Below are positions 1-9,382 of a stretch of DNA of 64,000 nucleotides, piece after piece. This stretch comes from Candidatus Anaerostipes avistercoris. GTDB taxonomy: Bacteria; Bacillota; Clostridia; Lachnospirales; Lachnospiraceae. Made by a program: the position numbers and the translations under genes. The stretch is from assembly GCA_019119895.1 (NCBI GenBank), contig DWWD01000046.1, forward strand, positions 62,001-126,000, in the 5' to 3' direction. Below the pieces are notes generated by a model. It was not told the DNA's origin and made no database searches. It saw nothing but the letters and a program-made list of their open reading frames with translations. Within the stretch, counting starts at the first letter, position 1; every line of letters begins with the position of its first letter.

Positions 1-1
1 A

Positions 2-664
2 TATCAGGAAATGCTTCAGAGAAGGGCAGAAACAAGGTGCCCTCTCCAGTATCTTCTGGGTACTCAGGAATTTATGGGATACTCTTTTATAGTGAATCCT
101 GATGTGCTGATTCCGAGACCGGATACGGAGACGGTCCTGGAGGAAGTAATTAACACATGGATCCGTCCCGGAAAAATATTAGATTTGTGTACAGGATCCG
201 GATGCATTGCCATCAGCCTTGCCCTGCTGCTGAAACCAGATATCTGCATCGGAACGGATATCAGCAGGAAAGCTTTGGATGTGGCGAAAGCAAATGGAAA
301 AAATCTGTGTCCTATGGTAAAATTTATAAAAAGTGATCTTTTTGAGCAGGTGGAAGGCACCTACGATCTGATCATTTCAAATCCGCCTTATATTGCCACG
401 GAAGAATGCGCCGGACTGATGCCGGAAGTCAGAGAGCATGAGCCGATGCTGGCGCTGGACGGAAAAGAAGACGGCCTGTATTTTTATCGAAAGATCATAA
501 ACAAAGCTCCGGAATATCTGGAAGACGGAGGAATGCTTGCCTTTGAGATCGGATATGACCAGGGTGAGGCAGTAAAGAACATGATGATAGAAAATGGCTT
601 CCATTCTGTAAAGATAAAGAAAGATCTGGCAGGACTGGACCGGCTGGTTTTTGGAAATAAATAA
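2..664 (+). CDS. prmC: Release factor glutamine methyltransferase (5' partial)
   Basis: This enzyme methylates the glutamine of the GGQ motif in peptide release factors, using S-adenosylmethionine. The reading frame is open from base 2, so the gene starts upstream of the window and the usual N-terminal helical domain (roughly 60-70 residues) is mostly missing. Visible signatures are the linker motif PLQYLLG, the substrate-contact segment LIPRPDTE, the SAM-binding [14 protein letters not shown] and the catalytic SNPPYI. It sits 13 bases before prfA, which encodes its substrate, a common arrangement in Firmicutes that suggests an operon. The ATG at 11 is internal and not the true start. Confidence 0.95.
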   Translation, partial: YQEMLQRRAETRCPLQYLLGTQEFMGYSFIVNPDVLIPRPDTETVLEEVINTWIRPGKILDLCTGSGCIAISLALLLKPDICIGTDISRKALDVAKANGKNLCPMVKFIKSDLFEQVEGTYDLIISNPPYIATEECAGLMPEVREHEPMLALDGKEDGLYFYRKIINKAPEYLEDGGMLAFEIGYDQGEAVKNMMIENGFHSVKIKKDLAGLDRLVFGNK

Positions 665-677
665 AAAGGAGAAGGTT

Positions 678-1751
678 ATGTTTGATAAGTTAGAAAGTTT
701 AGTGGATCGTCTGGACACGGTGCTGCAGGAATTAAATGATCCTTCTGTGGCATCAGATCAGAACAGGTTCCGCGATTTGATGAAAGAACAAAATGAATTG
801 ACACCGATTGTTGAAAAATATAAAGAATACACGGCGGAGAAACAAAATGTCGAGGACAGTCTCGAGCTTTTGAACGAAGAGACAGACGAGGAACTGAAGG
901 AACTTGCCAAGGAAGAACTGGCAGAGTCCAAGGAAAATGTAGAAAAACTGGAAGAAGAACTCAAGATTCTTCTGATTCCAAAAGATCCTAACGATGATAA
1001 AAATATTATTGTGGAAATGAGAGCGGGAGCAGGTGGAGATGAGGCCGGCCTGTTTGTTGCCGATGTGGCAAGAATGTACCGCAGTTATGCGGAAAGCCGC
1101 AACTGGAAGGTGGAGACACTGAGTTTCAATGAAAGCGGTATCGGCGGATTCAAAGAACTGGTATTCATGATTTCCGGTCACGGAGCTTACTCCAGATTTA
1201 AATATGAAAGCGGAGTTCACAGAGTGCAGAGGATTCCGGCGACAGAATCCGGCGGAAGGATCCATACATCCACGATCACAGTGGCGATCATGCCGGAAGT
1301 GGAAGAAGTGGAAGTGGAAATTGATTTAAATGACTGCCGTTTCGATGTATTCCGTGCGTCAGGAAACGGAGGACAGTGTGTCAATACGACAGATTCCGCA
1401 GTCCGTCTGACTCATATCCCGACAGGAATCGTTGTTTCCTGCCAGGATGAGAAATCACAGTTAAAGAATAAGGATAAGGCGTTAAAAGTCCTCAGATCCC
1501 GTTTGTATGAATTAGAGCAGCAGAAAGCCCATGATGAGGAAGCCGCAAAAAGAAAGAGTCAGATCGGTACCGGAGACCGTTCTGAGAAAATACGTACGTA
1601 TAATTATCCTCAGGGCCGTGTGACAGATCACCGGATCAAACTGACGCTTCATAAGCTGGATTCTATTATGAATGGAGATCTGGATGAACTGATCGACAGC
1701 CTGACGGCGGCGGATCAGGCTGCGAAACTGAGCAACATGGAAGAAAACTAA
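678..1751 (+). CDS. prfA: Peptide chain release factor 1
   Basis: RF1 recognises UAA and UAG stop codons and triggers peptide release on the ribosome. The 357-residue length is normal for RF1. The stop-codon recognition tripeptide PAT is seen in RIPATES, and the catalytic GGQ lies in SGNGGQCVN. An ATG at 651 in the same frame overlaps prmC, but the ATG at 678 is preceded by AAAAAGGAGAAGG and gives the family N-terminus MFDKLESL, so 678 is chosen. It is probably cotranscribed with prmC, which would methylate its GGQ glutamine. Confidence 0.97.
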   Translation: MFDKLESLVDRLDTVLQELNDPSVASDQNRFRDLMKEQNELTPIVEKYKEYTAEKQNVEDSLELLNEETDEELKELAKEELAESKENVEKLEEELKILLIPKDPNDDKNIIVEMRAGAGGDEAGLFVADVARMYRSYAESRNWKVETLSFNESGIGGFKELVFMISGHGAYSRFKYESGVHRVQRIPATESGGRIHTSTITVAIMPEVEEVEVEIDLNDCRFDVFRASGNGGQCVNTTDSAVRLTHIPTGIVVSCQDEKSQLKNKDKALKVLRSRLYELEQQKAHDEEAAKRKSQIGTGDRSEKIRTYNYPQGRVTDHRIKLTLHKLDSIMNGDLDELIDSLTAADQAAKLSNMEEN

Positions 1752-1774
1752 CAGAAAGATATCTGAGGTGCGTG

Positions 1775-3670
1775 ATGAAAGATGGATTTATAAAGGTTGC
1801 CTGTGCGACCCCGAAAGTAAAGGTTGCAGATCCGGAATATAATGCAGGGGAAATGATAAAAATCATAGAAGAGGCGGGAGACAAAGGAGCCGGCATTTTG
1901 GTATTTTCAGAACTGACGGTCAGCGGATACACATGCGGAGATCTCTTTCTCCAGCTGCCGCTGTTAAAGGAATGCCGGAATCAGCTGCTCAGGATCGCGG
2001 ATGCCACCAAAGGACGAAATATGCTGGTGGTGGCAGGATGTCCGCTGGTGGTAAAGCAGAAATTATATAATTGTGCGGTCATTCTCCATGAAGGAAAAAT
2101 TCTTGGGGCTGTACCGAAGACCCATCTTCCGAATTATTCTGAGTTTTATGAGCTGCGTCATTTTGCGTCCGGAAAGGATTTGGATGAGGTGATTTTTCTG
2201 GGAGACAATGAAGTTCCGGTATGCGCCAGTCAGCTGTTTGTATGCAGGGAAATTCCGGAACTGGTCATTGCCTGTGAGGTCTGCGAGGATCTGTGGGTTC
2301 CGCTTCCTCCGAGCACATATCATGCTATGGCGGGAGCCACTGTGATCTGTAATCCATCTGCCAGCGTGGAGACCACAACGAAAGAAGTCTACCGGAGGAG
2401 TCTTGTCTCCAACCAGTCAGCAAGACTTCTGGCAGCGTACCTTTACGCCAATGCGGGAGAGGGAGAATCCACTCAGGATGTGGTTTACAGCGGTCATCAT
2501 CTGATCTGTGAAAACGGATCTGTTCTTGCGGAGGCTGAGCGTTTTACTAATGAGACCATCTATGGGGATATTGATGTGCAGCGACTGGCAGCGGAGAGAC
2601 GTAAAATGACATCTTTCCCAGGAGGAGAAACCGGCACTTACAGAGAAATCCCATTTTCACTGGAAATCCGTGAGAATCCGATTTCAAGGACGTTCCCGAA
2701 GGCGCCGTTCGTACCGGACAACAAGGAAGAAAGAGATAAGAGATGTAATGAGATTCTTTCTCTTCAGTCCATGGGACTTAAGAAGAGACTGGAACATACC
2801 AGCTGCAGACATGCGGTGATCGGTATTTCCGGCGGACTGGATTCTACTCTGGCAGTTCTTGTGACGGCGAGAGCTTTTGATATGCTGGAGATTCCAAGAG
2901 AAAATCTGATTTGTGTGACGATGCCGTGTTTTGGAACAACGGACCGCACATATCAGAACGCTGTTTCCCTGGTTCATGAGCTGGGAGCCACATTAAAGGA
3001 AATCCGGATCGAAAAAGCAGTGCGCCAGCATTTTGAAGATATCGGGCATGACGAAAATGTCCACGATGTCACATATGAAAATTCCCAGGCGAGAGAAAGA
3101 ACACAGATTCTAATGGATCTGGCAAACCAGTACAATGGCATGGTCATCGGAACCGGAGATATGTCAGAACTGGCTCTCGGATGGGCGACATACAATGGCG
3201 ACCATATGTCCATGTACGCGGTGAACTGCTCTGTGCCGAAGACACTGGTGCGTTATCTGGTGCTCTATTATGCGGACACAACAGAGAATCAGAAGCTGTC
3301 AGACGTGCTGATGGACGTGCTGGATACGCCGGTCAGTCCGGAACTGCTTCCGCCTGTGGACGGCGTTATTTCACAGAAAACGGAGGATCTGGTGGGGCCG
3401 TATGAACTGCATGACTTTTTCATGTATTATATGATGCGTTTCGGATTCCCGAAAGCAAAATTATACCGGATTGCAAAACAGACATTTGAAGGAGTCTACG
3501 ACGATGAGACCATCCGCAAATGGCTGGATAAATTTTACTGGAGATTCTTCAGCCAGCACTTTAAGCGGTCCTGTCTGCCGGACGGACCGAAGGTCGGAAG
3601 CGTGGCGGTGTCTCCGAGAGGTGATCTGAGGATGCCGAGTGACGCGAGTCCGACAGCGTGGCTGTCATGA
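1775..3670 (+). CDS. nadE: NAD(+) synthase, glutamine-hydrolysing
   Basis: This is the last step of NAD synthesis: amidation of nicotinate adenine dinucleotide with ammonia from glutamine. The N-terminal half is a nitrilase-type glutaminase with the Glu in FSELTVSGY, Lys in PKTHLPNY and nucleophilic Cys in CEVCEDLW. The C-terminal half is the synthetase with the PP-loop GISGGLDSTLAV. The length of 631 residues fits the long glutamine-dependent form. A GTG at 1772 directly precedes the ATG at 1775; the ATG has the better spacing from GAGGTG. The stop overlaps the start of the next gene (ATGA), which indicates translational coupling. Confidence 0.96.
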   Translation: MKDGFIKVACATPKVKVADPEYNAGEMIKIIEEAGDKGAGILVFSELTVSGYTCGDLFLQLPLLKECRNQLLRIADATKGRNMLVVAGCPLVVKQKLYNCAVILHEGKILGAVPKTHLPNYSEFYELRHFASGKDLDEVIFLGDNEVPVCASQLFVCREIPELVIACEVCEDLWVPLPPSTYHAMAGATVICNPSASVETTTKEVYRRSLVSNQSARLLAAYLYANAGEGESTQDVVYSGHHLICENGSVLAEAERFTNETIYGDIDVQRLAAERRKMTSFPGGETGTYREIPFSLEIRENPISRTFPKAPFVPDNKEERDKRCNEILSLQSMGLKKRLEHTSCRHAVIGISGGLDSTLAVLVTARAFDMLEIPRENLICVTMPCFGTTDRTYQNAVSLVHELGATLKEIRIEKAVRQHFEDIGHDENVHDVTYENSQARERTQILMDLANQYNGMVIGTGDMSELALGWATYNGDHMSMYAVNCSVPKTLVRYLVLYYADTTENQKLSDVLMDVLDTPVSPELLPPVDGVISQKTEDLVGPYELHDFFMYYMMRFGFPKAKLYRIAKQTFEGVYDDETIRKWLDKFYWRFFSQHFKRSCLPDGPKVGSVAVSPRGDLRMPSDASPTAWLS

Positions 3671-5151
3671 ATGTTCTGATCGTGGATGCCGGAACCTCCA
3701 GTATGCGCGGAGTACTGATGAATGAGGAGGCTGAAGTCTTATTCCAGACCCGGAAACGCTATCATCCGGAGTTTTGTTCGGCAGTGAAGGTCATCCAGAA
3801 CCCATTGGTCTGGAAAAAGGCGCTGACAGAGATCGGGACAGAAGTGCAGGAATGGGCCGGGATGAATCAAAAGTCCATAGATGCTGTCAGCCTGACGGCA
3901 CAGAGAACATCTGTGATGCTGACGGATCAGGACGGCAATGCCATCACGGACGCGGTGATGTGGCAGGATAAGCGCAATCTGCAGCTATGCAGAGAACTGA
4001 GAGAGAGGAATAAGGAAATCATAGAGCGAAGCGGAAATACCATCAATCCGGTATTTTCCGGCAGTAAAATCGCATGGCTCCGGCAGGAAATGCCGGAGGC
4101 TTATGATCAGGCGGAGAAGGTTCTGACAGTATCCGACTATCTGCTTTATCAAATGACAGGAAATTTCCGGAGTGACCGTACCTACGCAAGCCGGTCTCAT
4201 CTGATGAATCTCAGGACCGGCCGGTGGGATCCGGTTCTTCTGGAAATATTTGATGTAGAAGAGAATAAATTGTGTGAACTGATAGAGCCTGGAGAAAAAC
4301 ACGGAACCTTGACCCGCAGATTCAGTACAGAGACCGGCATTCCGGAAGGGATTCCTGTTTACAGCCCCGGAGGGGACCAGCAGTGCGCTTCTCTGGGAAT
4401 GGGAATTTTGAAAGAAGGAAATTTGGAGATTACCAGCGGGACCGGAGCTTTTATTGCAGGCATCACAAAAAAACTTCCGGATATCTTTCAGGGAAATGCG
4501 ATTTTGAATTATGGGGCGATTCCGGGAACCTATATTGTGGAAGCCAGTATCCTGACCTGCAGCGCCGCCTTTGACTGGTTCTGCAAAAATTTTTATAAGG
4601 AACCAGATGGAATCCATTATGAAAGGATAAACAGGGAGATTGAGGATTCTCCTCCGGGAGCCAACGGGTGTATGCTGCTTCCATTCTTTCAGGGACGGAG
4701 CACGCCGCTGTGGAATCCCGAAGCGACCGCTTCCTTTACAAATGTAACCCTCAGCACAACCCGGGGAGATATGGCAAGGGCTTTGTTAGAGGGGATCGCC
4801 TGTGAGATCCGCAATAATATTGATGTGGTAGAGGTTCAGACCGGCCGGGCAGAACATATTTTCATCGGCGGCGGACTGAGCAGAAGTCATCCGTTTAATC
4901 AGATACAGGCGGATGTTTACGAGCGACAGCTGTTTCACTATTCCAACAGCGAATCTGCCGCTTTGGGCGCGTGGATTTCAACGGCAGTCAGTGCAGGGGT
5001 GTGTGCTTCTTATGAGGAAGCCTTTCGGAAAGCCCGGTGCGGCGACAACATCATAGAGTACGAACCAAAGGGAGAAAATATGGCGGTATACCGGGAAATG
5101 AGAAGCCGGATGAATCAAATGTATCAGAAAATATATGACAAAAATAAATAA
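3667..5151 (+). CDS. FGGY-family carbohydrate kinase, substrate unknown
   Basis: This is an ATP-dependent sugar kinase of the FGGY family (xylulokinase, rhamnulokinase, AI-2 kinase relatives). Seen are the N-terminal phosphate loop VDAGTSSMRGVL, the SLTAQR and MWQDKR segments typical of the family, the catalytic-base region SPGGDQQCASLG and the C-terminal nucleotide motif FIGGGLSRSHPFNQ. The length of about 494 residues is normal. The start is the ATG overlapping the nadE stop as ATGA; a GTG at 3658 in frame is an alternative. It lies just upstream of the ascorbate operon but a strong terminator separates them, so a role in pentulose metabolism is possible but not shown. Confidence 0.85.
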   Translation: MNVLIVDAGTSSMRGVLMNEEAEVLFQTRKRYHPEFCSAVKVIQNPLVWKKALTEIGTEVQEWAGMNQKSIDAVSLTAQRTSVMLTDQDGNAITDAVMWQDKRNLQLCRELRERNKEIIERSGNTINPVFSGSKIAWLRQEMPEAYDQAEKVLTVSDYLLYQMTGNFRSDRTYASRSHLMNLRTGRWDPVLLEIFDVEENKLCELIEPGEKHGTLTRRFSTETGIPEGIPVYSPGGDQQCASLGMGILKEGNLEITSGTGAFIAGITKKLPDIFQGNAILNYGAIPGTYIVEASILTCSAAFDWFCKNFYKEPDGIHYERINREIEDSPPGANGCMLLPFFQGRSTPLWNPEATASFTNVTLSTTRGDMARALLEGIACEIRNNIDVVEVQTGRAEHIFIGGGLSRSHPFNQIQADVYERQLFHYSNSESAALGAWISTAVSAGVCASYEEAFRKARCGDNIIEYEPKGENMAVYREMRSRMNQMYQKIYDKNK

Positions 5152-5164
5152 TGAAAATTTCCAG

Positions 5165-5203
5165 GAAGGATTGTTCTTTTTTTAGAACAATCCTTCTTTT
5201 TTT
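5165..5203 (+). terminator. Intrinsic terminator after the kinase gene
   Basis: A perfect 13-bp stem (5165-5177 pairing with 5184-5196, arm GAAGGATTGTTCT) closes a T6 loop and is followed by a run of T. It ends the prmC-prfA-nadE-kinase transcript and isolates it from the ascorbate operon. Confidence 0.9.
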
Positions 5204-5221
5204 GTCAATATTTTCGGCAGA

Positions 5222-5239
5222 TTTGCACATATGTGCAAA
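5222..5239. promoter_or_regulatory. Perfect 18-bp palindrome, candidate operator
   Basis: TTTGCACATATGTGCAAA is exactly self-complementary. It lies about 57 bases upstream of the predicted transcription start of the ascorbate operon, a distance typical of activator sites. It does not fit the CcpA cre consensus. The SorC-family regulator encoded at 12332 is the obvious candidate ligand, but another regulator is possible. Confidence 0.6.
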
Positions 5240-5252
5240 GACTGAGAAAATG

Positions 5253-5281
5253 TTGAACGGAATTTCATGAAATGATAATAT
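5253..5281 (+). promoter_or_regulatory. Predicted ascorbate-operon promoter with overlapping DeoR/SorC-like box
   Basis: A -35 TTGAAC (5253-5258) and -10 TAATAT (5276-5281) are separated by 17 bases. The stretch 5253-5267 reads TTGAAC-gg-AATTTCA, close to the TTGAAC..AATTTCA operator known for Bacillus subtilis DeoR, a SorC-family protein. The -35 lies inside this box, so binding there would be expected to block RNA polymerase unless inducer is present. Confidence 0.65.
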
Positions 5282-5339
5282 GTAAACAACTTAAAGGAAG
5301 GCAGTTAACAAAAGAAAGAAAAAGAACAGGAGGCATATC

Positions 5340-5789
5340 ATGAAAGAAGTCATTGCAGCAGAAAACATTAAGTTAAAGGTGGACGCCGCCGATTGGAAAG
5401 ATTCCATGATCAAATCAGGACAGCTTCTGATCGACAGCGGATACATCACAAAGGACTATATCGATCTCACCATACAGTGTGTGCTGGATAATGGTCCTTA
5501 TATTGTGATAGCGCCGGGACTGGCACTGTCACATTCCAGACCGGATGTCAGTGTAAAGAAGACAGGGCTCAGCCTGATTACATTAAATGAACCGGTCTGT
5601 TTCAACTGTGACAATGATCCGGTAGACATTGTACTTACACTTGCGGCGGTCGACGATACAGCACATCTTGAAAAACTACAGGGAATGGCAGAATTTATCT
5701 CAGTGGAAGAAAATATCGAATTTATCCGAAACGCATCTTCAGCCGAAGAAGTTGCAAAAGCGATCAACGAATTCGAGCCGGAAGAATAG
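5340..5789 (+). CDS. ulaC: PTS EIIA component, ascorbate (GAT/Ula) type
   Basis: This cytosolic phosphocarrier of about 149 residues belongs to the PTS EIIA-2 (mannitol/fructose/ascorbate) group. The phospho-accepting His is seen in GLALSHSRP. It would pass phosphate from HPr to the EIIB encoded at 7351. It is the first gene of the ascorbate operon; the ATG at 5340 is preceded by ACAGGAGGCATATC. EIIC, EIIB and ascorbate-specific enzymes follow, which supports the UlaC assignment. Confidence 0.88.
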   Translation: MKEVIAAENIKLKVDAADWKDSMIKSGQLLIDSGYITKDYIDLTIQCVLDNGPYIVIAPGLALSHSRPDVSVKKTGLSLITLNEPVCFNCDNDPVDIVLTLAAVDDTAHLEKLQGMAEFISVEENIEFIRNASSAEEVAKAINEFEPEE

Positions 5790-5807
5790 TAGAAAAGGAG
5801 AAAGAGG

Positions 5808-7241
5808 ATGGAAATATTAAACACGATTTTTACATTTATATCCAATAACATTCTGACGAAAGCAGAAATATTTGTCGGTCTGATCGTACTGGTAGGTTAT
5901 ATCCTGATGGGCAAGAAATGGTATGAGACACTGGCAGGATTTATCAAAGCAGTCGTAGGATATATGATCCTGACCGTCGGATCCAATGGGCTGATCACAA
6001 CATTCCGCCCGATTCTTACGGGACTGAATGAAAAATTTAATTTGAACGCCGTTGTTATTGACCCATATTTTGGCCTGAATGCGGTGAACGCAGCACTGGA
6101 AAACATCGGATTATCCGCAGCATGGACGATGACTTCCCTGCTCCTGGCGTTTATCTGGAATATCATCTTATTGATTTTCCGCAAATACACAAAACTTCGT
6201 ACCCTTCTGCTGACAGGACATATCATGGTGCAGCAGGCAACAACTGTTACCTGGATCGTATTCTTGTTTATTCCGCAGCTTCGTAATATCTGGGGAGCCG
6301 TAGCAGTCGGAATTCTGGTAGGTACTTATCAGGCAGTATTTTCAAACCTTACCGTTGAACCGACAGACCGCCTGACAGACGGAGAAGGCGGATTCGCAAT
6401 CGGTCATCAGCAGATGTTTGCAATATGGCTGGCAGATAAGCTGGCACCGAAACTTGGAAAGAAAGAAGATTCCATCGAAAATCTGAAACTTCCGGGATTC
6501 TTACAGATGTTCAGTGACAACGTAGTGTCTACATCCGTTTTGATGTTCGTTTTCTTCGGAATTATTATGGTAGTCCTGGGAGAAGACTTCATGAGAAGTA
6601 TTGATGATACATTTACAGCAACAACAGCTTTCCCATTCTACATATTCTCCAAAGCATTAAGCTTTACGGTTTACTTAAATGTGCTGCAGGCAGGTGTCCG
6701 TATGTTCGTAGCCGAACTGACAGAATCCTTCAAAGGTATTTCTGACAAGCTTCTTCCGGGAGCAATCCCAGCCGTTGACTGCGCCGTATCTTACGGATTC
6801 GCACCGGCAAATGCAGTAACTGTTGGTTTCTTCTGTGGCGCGATCGGACAGTTCCTGGCAATTGCCGGATTACTGATTTTCCATTCACCGGTTATGATCA
6901 TTGCAGGATTCGTACCGCTGTTTTTCGATAACGCCAGCATCGCGGTATACGCAAACCACCGCGGCGGAGTGAAAGCGGCAGTGATCTTATCCTTCTGCAG
7001 CGGCATCATACAGGTATTGGGCGGAGCCCTCTGCGCGTCAGTCCTTCAGCTGGTAGCATTCGGCGGATGGCATGGAAACTTCGACTTCTCAACCATCTTC
7101 CTTGCAGTATCCTACATCGTAAAATACTTAAAAGTACCTGGAGTCATCATCTGTGTAATCGCAATGCTGATCATCCCGCAGATCCAGTACAGAAAATCCA
7201 ACAAAGAAAAATACTTTACAGTAGGACAGGAAGAGGACTAG
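5808..7241 (+). CDS. ulaA: PTS EIIC permease, L-ascorbate type
   Basis: This is a polytopic membrane permease of 477 residues in the UlaA/SgaT family, which takes up L-ascorbate and releases it as ascorbate 6-phosphate. Many hydrophobic helices are visible, for example VGLIVLVGYILMG and TSLLLAFIWNIILLIF. Family-like segments include AIGHQQMFAIWLAD and AIPAVDCAVSYGFAPANAV. The RBS AAAAGGAGAAAGAGG precedes the ATG. The gap to ulaB is 109 bp, longer than elsewhere in this operon, and shows no clear promoter or terminator. Confidence 0.93.
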   Translation: MEILNTIFTFISNNILTKAEIFVGLIVLVGYILMGKKWYETLAGFIKAVVGYMILTVGSNGLITTFRPILTGLNEKFNLNAVVIDPYFGLNAVNAALENIGLSAAWTMTSLLLAFIWNIILLIFRKYTKLRTLLLTGHIMVQQATTVTWIVFLFIPQLRNIWGAVAVGILVGTYQAVFSNLTVEPTDRLTDGEGGFAIGHQQMFAIWLADKLAPKLGKKEDSIENLKLPGFLQMFSDNVVSTSVLMFVFFGIIMVVLGEDFMRSIDDTFTATTAFPFYIFSKALSFTVYLNVLQAGVRMFVAELTESFKGISDKLLPGAIPAVDCAVSYGFAPANAVTVGFFCGAIGQFLAIAGLLIFHSPVMIIAGFVPLFFDNASIAVYANHRGGVKAAVILSFCSGIIQVLGGALCASVLQLVAFGGWHGNFDFSTIFLAVSYIVKYLKVPGVIICVIAMLIIPQIQYRKSNKEKYFTVGQEED

Positions 7242-7350
7242 AGCACTTAGCGAATCCGAGGTGAATATTCAGGGGAGTATAAATATAAATTTATTTGAAA
7301 CAGTGAACAATGTAACAATTATATAAATATTTTATCAGGAGGTAGTTATT

Positions 7351-7644
7351 ATGAAAATCAAAGCATTAGCAGCATGTGGAAATGGTATGGGATCAAGCCA
7401 GATGATCAAAATGAAGATCAACAAAGTATTCAAGAAATTAGGAATCGACGCAGAAATCGGACATATGAGCGTAGGTGAGGCAAAAGGTGTAGCTAACAAC
7501 TATGACATGGTGTTCGTATCTGAGACTTTCACATCTCAGTTCAAACCAGGAAAAGACACAAAGATCATTGGTCTGAAAAATCTTTTATCTGAAAAGGAAA
7601 TCGAATCCAAGATCAGGGAAGCACTGGATATGCCTGCTGAATAA
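7351..7644 (+). CDS. ulaB: PTS EIIB component, L-ascorbate type
   Basis: This 97-residue phosphotransferase protein has the EIIB active-site loop AACGNGMGSSQM, where the Cys accepts phosphate from EIIA and donates it to the incoming sugar. A strong AGGAGG lies 9 bases before the ATG. Size and motif are typical of UlaB/SgaB. EIIA, EIIB and EIIC are encoded as three separate proteins here, as in Escherichia coli. Confidence 0.93.
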   Translation: MKIKALAACGNGMGSSQMIKMKINKVFKKLGIDAEIGHMSVGEAKGVANNYDMVFVSETFTSQFKPGKDTKIIGLKNLLSEKEIESKIREALDMPAE

Positions 7645-7659
7645 TCGAGGTGGATCCAT

Positions 7660-8526
7660 ATGTACGATATTAAGAAAAATCCCCTTGGGATCTACGAAAA
7701 GGCAATTCCCAATGATTTTTCCTGGAAAGAAAAGATGCAGACAGCTAAGGCAGCAGGATTTGACTACATAGAAATATCCGTGGATGAGTCCGATGAACGC
7801 CTTGCAAGGCTGGACTGGAGCGATCAGGAAATTGAAGAAATCCGTTCTTATATGAAAGAAACGGGAATCGTGATTCCGACTATGTGCTTAAGCGGCCACA
7901 GGAGATTTCCTTTCGGCAGCAAAGACAAGGCAACAAGGGCGAGAGCTTTTGAAATCATGGAAAAAGGAATTCTTCTGGCACAGAAGCTGGGCGTGCGCTG
8001 TATTCAGCTTGCGACATATGATGTGTATTATGAAGAATCCGATGAGGAAACGAAAGCGCTGTTTCTGGATGGAATGAAAAAATCAGTGGAAATGGCCAGC
8101 AGAGCCGGTGTCATTCTTGCCATGGAAATCATGGACACTCCGTTTGTGGGAACGATTTTGAGAGCGATGCATTACATCAAAAAAATTCCATCTCCATATT
8201 TCAAGATTTATCCGGACATGGGAAATCTGACCCAGTTCAGCAGTGATGTGGAAAGTGAATTCGAACTGGGACTTGCCGAAACCGTTGCCATCCACGTAAA
8301 AGAGACGAAACCGGGCGTATTTAAAAATGTCCCGTTTGGTGAAGGAACCGTACAGTTTACTAATATCTTCCGAAAGTTAAAAGAACTGAACTACACAGGA
8401 ATGTTCCTGATAGAGATGTGGGCGGACAATTCCAGAAAACAGACGATGGAAGAAGCCGTTGAAACCATCCGTGACGCAAGACTTTTTGTGGAAGATAAGA
8501 TGAAAAAAGCAGGCATGGAACGCTAG
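7660..8526 (+). CDS. ulaE: L-xylulose-5-phosphate 3-epimerase
   Basis: This TIM-barrel sugar epimerase of 288 residues closely resembles UlaE/SgaU, which converts L-xylulose 5-phosphate to L-ribulose 5-phosphate. Family segments seen are LGIYEKAIP, metal-binding Glu in LAMEIMDTPF, Asp in YPDMGNLTQ, His in AIHVKETKPG and Glu in FLIEMW. GAGGTG lies upstream of the ATG at 7660. It acts after the decarboxylase that is missing from this cluster. Confidence 0.94.
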   Translation: MYDIKKNPLGIYEKAIPNDFSWKEKMQTAKAAGFDYIEISVDESDERLARLDWSDQEIEEIRSYMKETGIVIPTMCLSGHRRFPFGSKDKATRARAFEIMEKGILLAQKLGVRCIQLATYDVYYEESDEETKALFLDGMKKSVEMASRAGVILAMEIMDTPFVGTILRAMHYIKKIPSPYFKIYPDMGNLTQFSSDVESEFELGLAETVAIHVKETKPGVFKNVPFGEGTVQFTNIFRKLKELNYTGMFLIEMWADNSRKQTMEEAVETIRDARLFVEDKMKKAGMER

Positions 8527-8541
8527 ACACAGGAGAAAATG

Positions 8542-9360
8542 ATGTATCGATTGGTTTTATCAGATTTGGACGGAACATTATTAAACAGCGAAAAACGGAT
8601 TTCAGAACGAACGGTTCAGGCAGTTCGGAAACTGACGGAAAAGGGAGTCATCTTTGTACCGGCGACCGGAAGGCTGGATGTTATGGCAAAACCATATCTG
8701 AAAGCCATGAAACATGTCAGTATTGTGATCGGATGCGACGGCGCCATGGTCCGGAACGTAAAAACAGGAGAAATCCTGTATGAAAATACTCTGCCGGCGG
8801 ATACCTGCCGGAGAGTATTTGAAATCTGCCGGGCCAGCGGACTTTCCTACTATGTTTTTACGAAAGACTGTCTGGTCGGCGATGACCGGAAAAATGAGCG
8901 GCTTAAAATTCACCAGAAATTTAATCAGACGGTGGATCCGGATGAAATGATTCCGATTGCGTTCACAGAAGATCTGGATCAGTTTGTGGAAGATCATCCG
9001 GTCTGCAAGATCGTCGCCAGCCACGAGGAAACAAAATATCTGGATCTGACGGCAGAAATAATCAGGCAGGAAGTTTTGGTAGATGCCACCCGGTCCGGGA
9101 AAAAAGTGCTGGGAATCAAGGCTGCCGGCGTTTCCAAGGCGGCAGCAATGGAAAAACTGGCGGACTCCCTGCAGATCAGACTGGAAGAAACGGCCGCCTT
9201 TGGCGATGAAGTAAACGATATGGAAATGCTCCGGAAAGCAGGACTTGGAATTGCCATGGAAAACGCGGATGACGTTGTGAAAAAAAGTGCAGATGATACG
9301 ACGGTATCCAATGACGAAGACGGCGTGGCCGTCAAACTGGAACAGCTATTTGATTTATAA
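8542..9360 (+). CDS. HAD-IIB (Cof-type) phosphatase
   Basis: This 272-residue HAD-superfamily hydrolase has motif [13 protein letters not shown], with the nucleophile and general acid Asp pair. The cap domain is of Cof type, and motif IV is the [12 protein letters not shown] acidic loop. Such enzymes dephosphorylate sugar phosphates or cofactors; the substrate cannot be told from sequence. It lies inside the ascorbate operon between ulaE and ulaF, so it may act on a sugar phosphate that accumulates during ascorbate or pentulose breakdown. Two ATG codons (8539, 8542) are possible; 8542 has the better spacing from AGGAG. Confidence 0.88.
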   Translation: MYRLVLSDLDGTLLNSEKRISERTVQAVRKLTEKGVIFVPATGRLDVMAKPYLKAMKHVSIVIGCDGAMVRNVKTGEILYENTLPADTCRRVFEICRASGLSYYVFTKDCLVGDDRKNERLKIHQKFNQTVDPDEMIPIAFTEDLDQFVEDHPVCKIVASHEETKYLDLTAEIIRQEVLVDATRSGKKVLGIKAAGVSKAAAMEKLADSLQIRLEETAAFGDEVNDMEMLRKAGLGIAMENADDVVKKSADDTTVSNDEDGVAVKLEQLFDL

Positions 9361-9382
9361 GAAAAAAGGAAGGAGATTTCAG

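Noticed and set aside
5222-5239. CcpA cre site or CRP-like site
   Set aside because: The palindrome lacks the CG pair of cre and the TGTGA..TCACA of CRP sites; kept only as a generic operator.
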